Below are positions 5,392 through 7,833 of a stretch of 7,833 nucleotides of DNA, in pieces. The position numbers were made by a program, and so were the translations under genes. The stretch covers positions 1 to 7,833 of the forward strand of contig CAMLEQ010000164.1 in the NCBI GenBank assembly GCA_946479015.1, read 5' to 3'. Numbering within the stretch: position 1 is the first letter of the stretch; each line of letters starts with the position of its first letter. Origin of the DNA: an uncultured Gemmatimonadota bacterium. Lineage in GTDB: Bacteria; Gemmatimonadota; Gemmatimonadetes; Gemmatimonadales; Gemmatimonadaceae. Under the pieces are notes generated by a model. The model was not told the DNA's origin and ran no database searches. It saw only the letters and a list, made by a program, of their open reading frames with translations.

Positions 5392-5404
5392 ATCCAATAT
5401 CCGA
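5381..5404 (+). promoter_or_regulatory. Candidate GntR-family operator (9-bp inverted repeat)
   Basis: TCGGATATT (5381-5389) and AATATCCGA (5396-5404) are exact inverted copies separated by TTATCC. The site is strikingly AT-rich in a GC-rich neighbourhood, overlaps the candidate -10 and ends 10 nt before the start codon of a GntR-type repressor. Dyad symmetry and position fit autoregulation; the binding specificity is inferred. Confidence 0.6.
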
Positions 5405-5414
5405 TCCCCGGCCG

Positions 5415-6170
5415 ATGCCACGAGACTCAGCCCGCGCCGCCGCACTCCCGCCGGCACCACCCGCGTCCCGCGCCCCGCGCCCCGCGCCCCGCGACGCCCC
5501 CCTCGACGCTCCCCGCCTCGAGCGACGCACCCTCGCCGGCGCCACCCTCGAGGCCATCCGCGAGCGCATCCTCAGCGGCGCCTACCCCGAGGGCGAGCCG
5601 CTCCGGCAGGACGCGCTCGCCGCCGCCCTCGGCGTCAGCCGCATCCCCGTCCGCGAGGCGCTGCGGCAGCTCGAGGTGGAAGGGCTCGTCACCTTCGCGC
5701 CGCACCGCGGCGCCGTGGTCTCCTCGCTCTCCATCGCCGAGATCGAGGAGCTGTTCGAGCTGCGCGCGGAGATCGAGAGCGCGCTCGCCCTCCGCGCCGT
5801 CCCCGCGCTCGCCCCCGCGGACCTCGCCCTCGCCGACGAGATCCTCGCCGCCTTCGATGCCGCCTTCCGGCAGCACGACGTCGCGCGCTGGGGGGAGCTC
5901 AACTGGCGGCTCCACGCCGCGCTCCTCGCCCCCGCGCGCCGCCCGGTCACCCTCGGCGTCGCCGAGCACCTCAACCGCCACGCCGATCGCTACGCGCGCA
6001 TGCAGCTCGCGCTCACCCACGGCGAGTCGCGCGCGCACGAGGAGCACCGCGCCATCGTCGCCGCCGCGCGCCGCGGCAACGCCGAGCGCACCGCGCGCCT
6101 GCTGCGCGCGCACATTCTCGGCGCCGGCCGCTCGCTCGTCGTCTTCCTCCGCCGCCGCCGCGGCGAGTAG
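5415..6170 (+). CDS. GntR-family transcriptional regulator, FadR/FCD subfamily
   Basis: Dimeric DNA-binding regulator of 251 aa. A winged helix-turn-helix spans about 38-103, with the classic recognition region RQDALAAALGVSRIPVREAL at 64-83 followed by the wing FAPHRGAVV. An all-helical FCD ligand-binding domain spans about 109-236; His167 (NWRLH), His211 (EEHRAIV) and His233 (RAH) are placed like the metal-binding histidines of FCD proteins, so a carboxylate ligand bound through a metal is likely. Residues 1-36 are Pro/Ala/Arg-rich, unlike the family, and partly encoded by the dispersed C-rich repeat. There is no ATG, GTG or TTG between 5415 and the conserved domain, so 5415 is the best start; the GTG at 5358 lies against the terminator hairpin. 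It lies 36 nt upstream of the aldehyde dehydrogenase gene and probably controls it. Confidence 0.93.
   Translation: MPRDSARAAALPPAPPASRAPRPAPRDAPLDAPRLERRTLAGATLEAIRERILSGAYPEGEPLRQDALAAALGVSRIPVREALRQLEVEGLVTFAPHRGAVVSSLSIAEIEELFELRAEIESALALRAVPALAPADLALADEILAAFDAAFRQHDVARWGELNWRLHAALLAPARRPVTLGVAEHLNRHADRYARMQLALTHGESRAHEEHRAIVAAARRGNAERTARLLRAHILGAGRSLVVFLRRRRGE
5466..5493 (+). repeat. Dispersed C-rich repeat, copy 3: four tandem heptamers inside the regulator gene
   Basis: Four units of (T/C)CCCGCG in tandem encode part of the Pro/Arg/Ala-rich N-terminus of the GntR protein. The 19 nt from 5465 are identical to 64-82 in the intergenic DNA at the window start, so the gene appears to have incorporated an intergenic-type repeat. 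Confidence 0.6.
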
Positions 6171-6206
6171 CCGCCCCGCACCCACGCCGTCAGCTCGCAC
6201 GTCACG

Positions 6207-7673
6207 ATGACCACCGCCACTGCCACCGCCACCCCGCCCCGCCTCCGCAACTTCATCGGCGGCGCCTTCCGCGACGCCGAGTCGGAGCGCGCGATCCCGT
6301 CGGTCGACCCGTCCGATGCATCCAGCGTGGTGGCACTCGCGCCCGAGGGGAGCGCCGCCGATGCCCGCGCCGCCGCCGATGCGGCGGCGGAGGCGCTCCC
6401 GGCATGGCGCGCGCTCTCCGGGCCCGCGCGCGCCGAGTACCTGCACGCGTGGGCGGCGGCGATCGCCGCGCGCAGCGACGAGCTCGCGCGCGCGATGGCG
6501 CGCGAGGTGGGAAAGCCGATCGGCGAGGCGCGGGGCGAGGTGGCGCGCTGCGTCACCATCCTCCGCTACTACGCCGGCGAGGCGGTGCGCGAGATCGGCC
6601 AGGTGATCCCCGCGCAGGCGGCGGGCGCGCTGCAGTTCACCCTCCGCGAGCCGCTCGGCGTGGTGGCGCTCGTGACGCCGTGGAACTTCCCGCTCGCCAT
6701 CCCGCTCTGGAAGGCGGCCCCCGCCCTCGCGTTCGGGAACACGGTGGTGCTCAAGCCGTCGGAGCTGTCGCCCCACATGGCGCACCTGCTCGCCGAGACG
6801 GCGATGGCGGCGCAGCTCCCCGCGGGCGCGTTCAACGTGATCTACGGCACCGGCGAGGCGGTGGGCGCTCCGCTCCTGCGGCAGGAGAGCGTGCGCGGCA
6901 TCAGCTTCACCGGCTCCTCCGCCGTGGGCGCGACGGTGGCGGCGGTGGCCGCCGAGCGCAACATCCGCTACCAGACGGAGATGGGCGGGAAGAACGTGGT
7001 GATCGTGATGCCCGACGCCGATCTCGATGCCGCGGCCGCGCTCACCGCCGCCGGCGCGATGCGCTACGCGGGGCAGAAGTGCACGGCCACGAGCCGCGTG
7101 GTGGTGGCGAAGGAGGTGGAGCGCGACTTCACGGCGCGCCTGCGCGCGCAGGTGGAGCGCCTCCCCCTCGGCCCCGTGGACGATCCCGCGGCGGCGGTGG
7201 GGCCGCTCATCAGCGAGCGGTCGCGCGACCGTATCGCGCAGGCGCTGCGCGACGCGGCGCCGGAGCGGCTGTTCGGCGGGGAGCTCCCCGCCGACGAGCG
7301 ATTCCGGAAGGGTTTCTTCTTCGCGCCGCTCGTGATCCGTCTCGACGATGCCGATGCGCCGCTCGCGAGGCGCGAGCTGTTCGGGCCGGTGCTCGGCGCG
7401 TTCGTGGCCGAGGACCTCGAGCACGCGATCGCGCTCGCGAACCGCACGCCATACGGGCTCAGCGCCTCGCTCTTCACGCGCGACATCCGCGCCGCGCTCC
7501 GTTACATCCGGAGCATCGAGGTCGGCCTCGTGCGCGTGAACGGCGACACCACCGGCGTGGATCCACACGCACCCTTCGGCGGGATGAAGGGCTCGAGCTC
7601 CGGCAGCCGCGAGCAGGGCCCCGCCGCGCGCGAGTTCTACACCGAGACCAAGACCGTCCAGATCAACCCCTGA
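6207..7673 (+). CDS. NAD(P)-dependent aldehyde dehydrogenase, alpha-ketoglutaric semialdehyde dehydrogenase-like
   Basis: Soluble enzyme of 488 aa, a full-length ALDH. Likely reaction: 2,5-dioxopentanoate (alpha-ketoglutaric semialdehyde) plus NAD(P)+ to alpha-ketoglutarate. Catalytic and binding residues are present: Asn160 (PWNF), Lys183 (KPSE), the FTGS turn at 234-237, general base Glu258 (EMGGKN), nucleophile Cys292 (GQKCTATSR) and Glu390 (ELFGP). The ends G-L-V-R-V-N...APFGGMK-x-SSS-x-SREQG and F-Y-T-x-x-K-T-V resemble B. subtilis YcbD, a semialdehyde dehydrogenase of glucarate use, as I recall it. The first ten residues are a Thr/Ala repeat and may be disordered. Start ATG 6207, with no ribosome site visible; it follows the GntR gene by 36 nt and precedes the DHDPS-family gene by 20 nt, so one operon is likely. 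Exact substrate is inferred from context and remembered similarity. Confidence 0.9.
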   Translation: MTTATATATPPRLRNFIGGAFRDAESERAIPSVDPSDASSVVALAPEGSAADARAAADAAAEALPAWRALSGPARAEYLHAWAAAIAARSDELARAMAREVGKPIGEARGEVARCVTILRYYAGEAVREIGQVIPAQAAGALQFTLREPLGVVALVTPWNFPLAIPLWKAAPALAFGNTVVLKPSELSPHMAHLLAETAMAAQLPAGAFNVIYGTGEAVGAPLLRQESVRGISFTGSSAVGATVAAVAAERNIRYQTEMGGKNVVIVMPDADLDAAAALTAAGAMRYAGQKCTATSRVVVAKEVERDFTARLRAQVERLPLGPVDDPAAAVGPLISERSRDRIAQALRDAAPERLFGGELPADERFRKGFFFAPLVIRLDDADAPLARRELFGPVLGAFVAEDLEHAIALANRTPYGLSASLFTRDIRAALRYIRSIEVGLVRVNGDTTGVDPHAPFGGMKGSSSGSREQGPAAREFYTETKTVQINP

Positions 7674-7693
7674 GCCCCCAGCTCCCTCATCGC

Positions 7694-7833
7694 ATGCGCA
7701 TGCCCGACTGGCGCGGAGTCTTCCCCGCGATCACGACACCGTTCCGCGACGACCTCTCGGTGGACCACGACGCGCTCCGCGCCCACGTGGCGTGGCTGGT
7801 GGAGCGCGGCGCGCGCGGCATCATCCCGCTCGG
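7694..7833 (+). CDS. DHDPS/DapA-family class I aldolase or dehydratase (5' part, cut by window end)
   Basis: The first 46 codons are present and the gene runs off the window. The translation has D-W-R-G-V-F-P-A-I-T-T-P-F, then S-V-D-H-D-A-L-R-A-H, and W-L-V-E-R-G-A-R-G-I-I-P-L-G. This is the N-terminal barrel strand and first helix of the dihydrodipicolinate synthase superfamily, ending just before the usual G-(T/S)-x-G-E phosphate/carboxylate motif. The catalytic Lys and Tyr lie beyond the window. Beside a semialdehyde dehydrogenase, it is likelier a catabolic member (pyrroline-4-hydroxy-2-carboxylate deaminase, keto-deoxy-glucarate or keto-deoxy-arabonate dehydratase) than lysine-biosynthetic DapA. 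Start may be 7694 or, more like the family, ATG 7700. Confidence 0.88.
   Translation, partial: MRMPDWRGVFPAITTPFRDDLSVDHDALRAHVAWLVERGARGIIPL

Noticed and set aside
5427..7568. 713-codon minus-strand open frame antisense to the regulator and aldehyde dehydrogenase
   Set aside because: Its length is due to codon bias of the sense genes; the sense products carry complete catalytic and DNA-binding motifs, while this one is low-complexity.
1..7833. CRISPR array, tRNA, rRNA, riboswitch, phage or toxin-antitoxin system
   Set aside because: I looked for regularly spaced repeats, cloverleaf-like segments and small paired genes and saw none.

Overview
This is a very GC-rich bacterial window. Its coding style is G/C in third codon positions, GTG starts and few Shine-Dalgarno sequences. 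Together with a small lipoprotein of a type I associate with that phylum, this suggests a member of the Gemmatimonadota or a similar high-GC soil lineage. The assignment is inference; there is no rRNA or other marker gene here.

Layout. (1) Positions 1-96 are low-complexity G/C runs with no gene. (2) Positions 97-2119, minus strand, hold a two-gene ABC-2 exporter operon: an intact ATPase (1196-2119), then a permease overlapping it by 8 nt. The permease reading frame is broken by a single in-frame TAA at 817-819, so it is a recent pseudogene, a split gene or a sequencing error. (3) Positions 2212-3219 look like the remains of a mobile element. Two near-identical 16-bp inverted repeats (15/16) bracket a 5'-only transposase fragment, an intact RidA-family gene (2591-3022) of less GC-biased codon use, and a frameshifted GNAT acetyltransferase remnant. 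(4) Positions 3299-3664 (minus) encode a small putative lipoprotein, and 3876-5270 (plus) a POT-family proton-dependent oligopeptide transporter; the two diverge from about 210 nt. A perfect 16-bp stem hairpin at 5326-5357 ends the transporter unit. (5) Positions 5415-7833 (plus) hold the start of a catabolic operon: a GntR/FCD regulator, an aldehyde dehydrogenase resembling alpha-ketoglutaric semialdehyde dehydrogenase, and the first 46 codons of a DHDPS/DapA-family lyase or dehydratase. An AT-rich 24-nt inverted repeat just upstream of the regulator is a good candidate operator.

How it works together. The last three genes fit routes that end in alpha-ketoglutarate through its semialdehyde: hydroxyproline, glucarate/galactarate, or non-phosphorylating pentose oxidation. 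The regulator probably represses its own operon through the inverted repeat. The exporter, transporter and lipoprotein are not obviously linked to that pathway. I do not see a clearly new multi-gene system. The most noteworthy items are the inverted-repeat-bounded relic carrying ridA, the nonsense codon in the permease, the AT-rich operator, and a dispersed C/G repeat that has been translated into the regulator's N-terminus.
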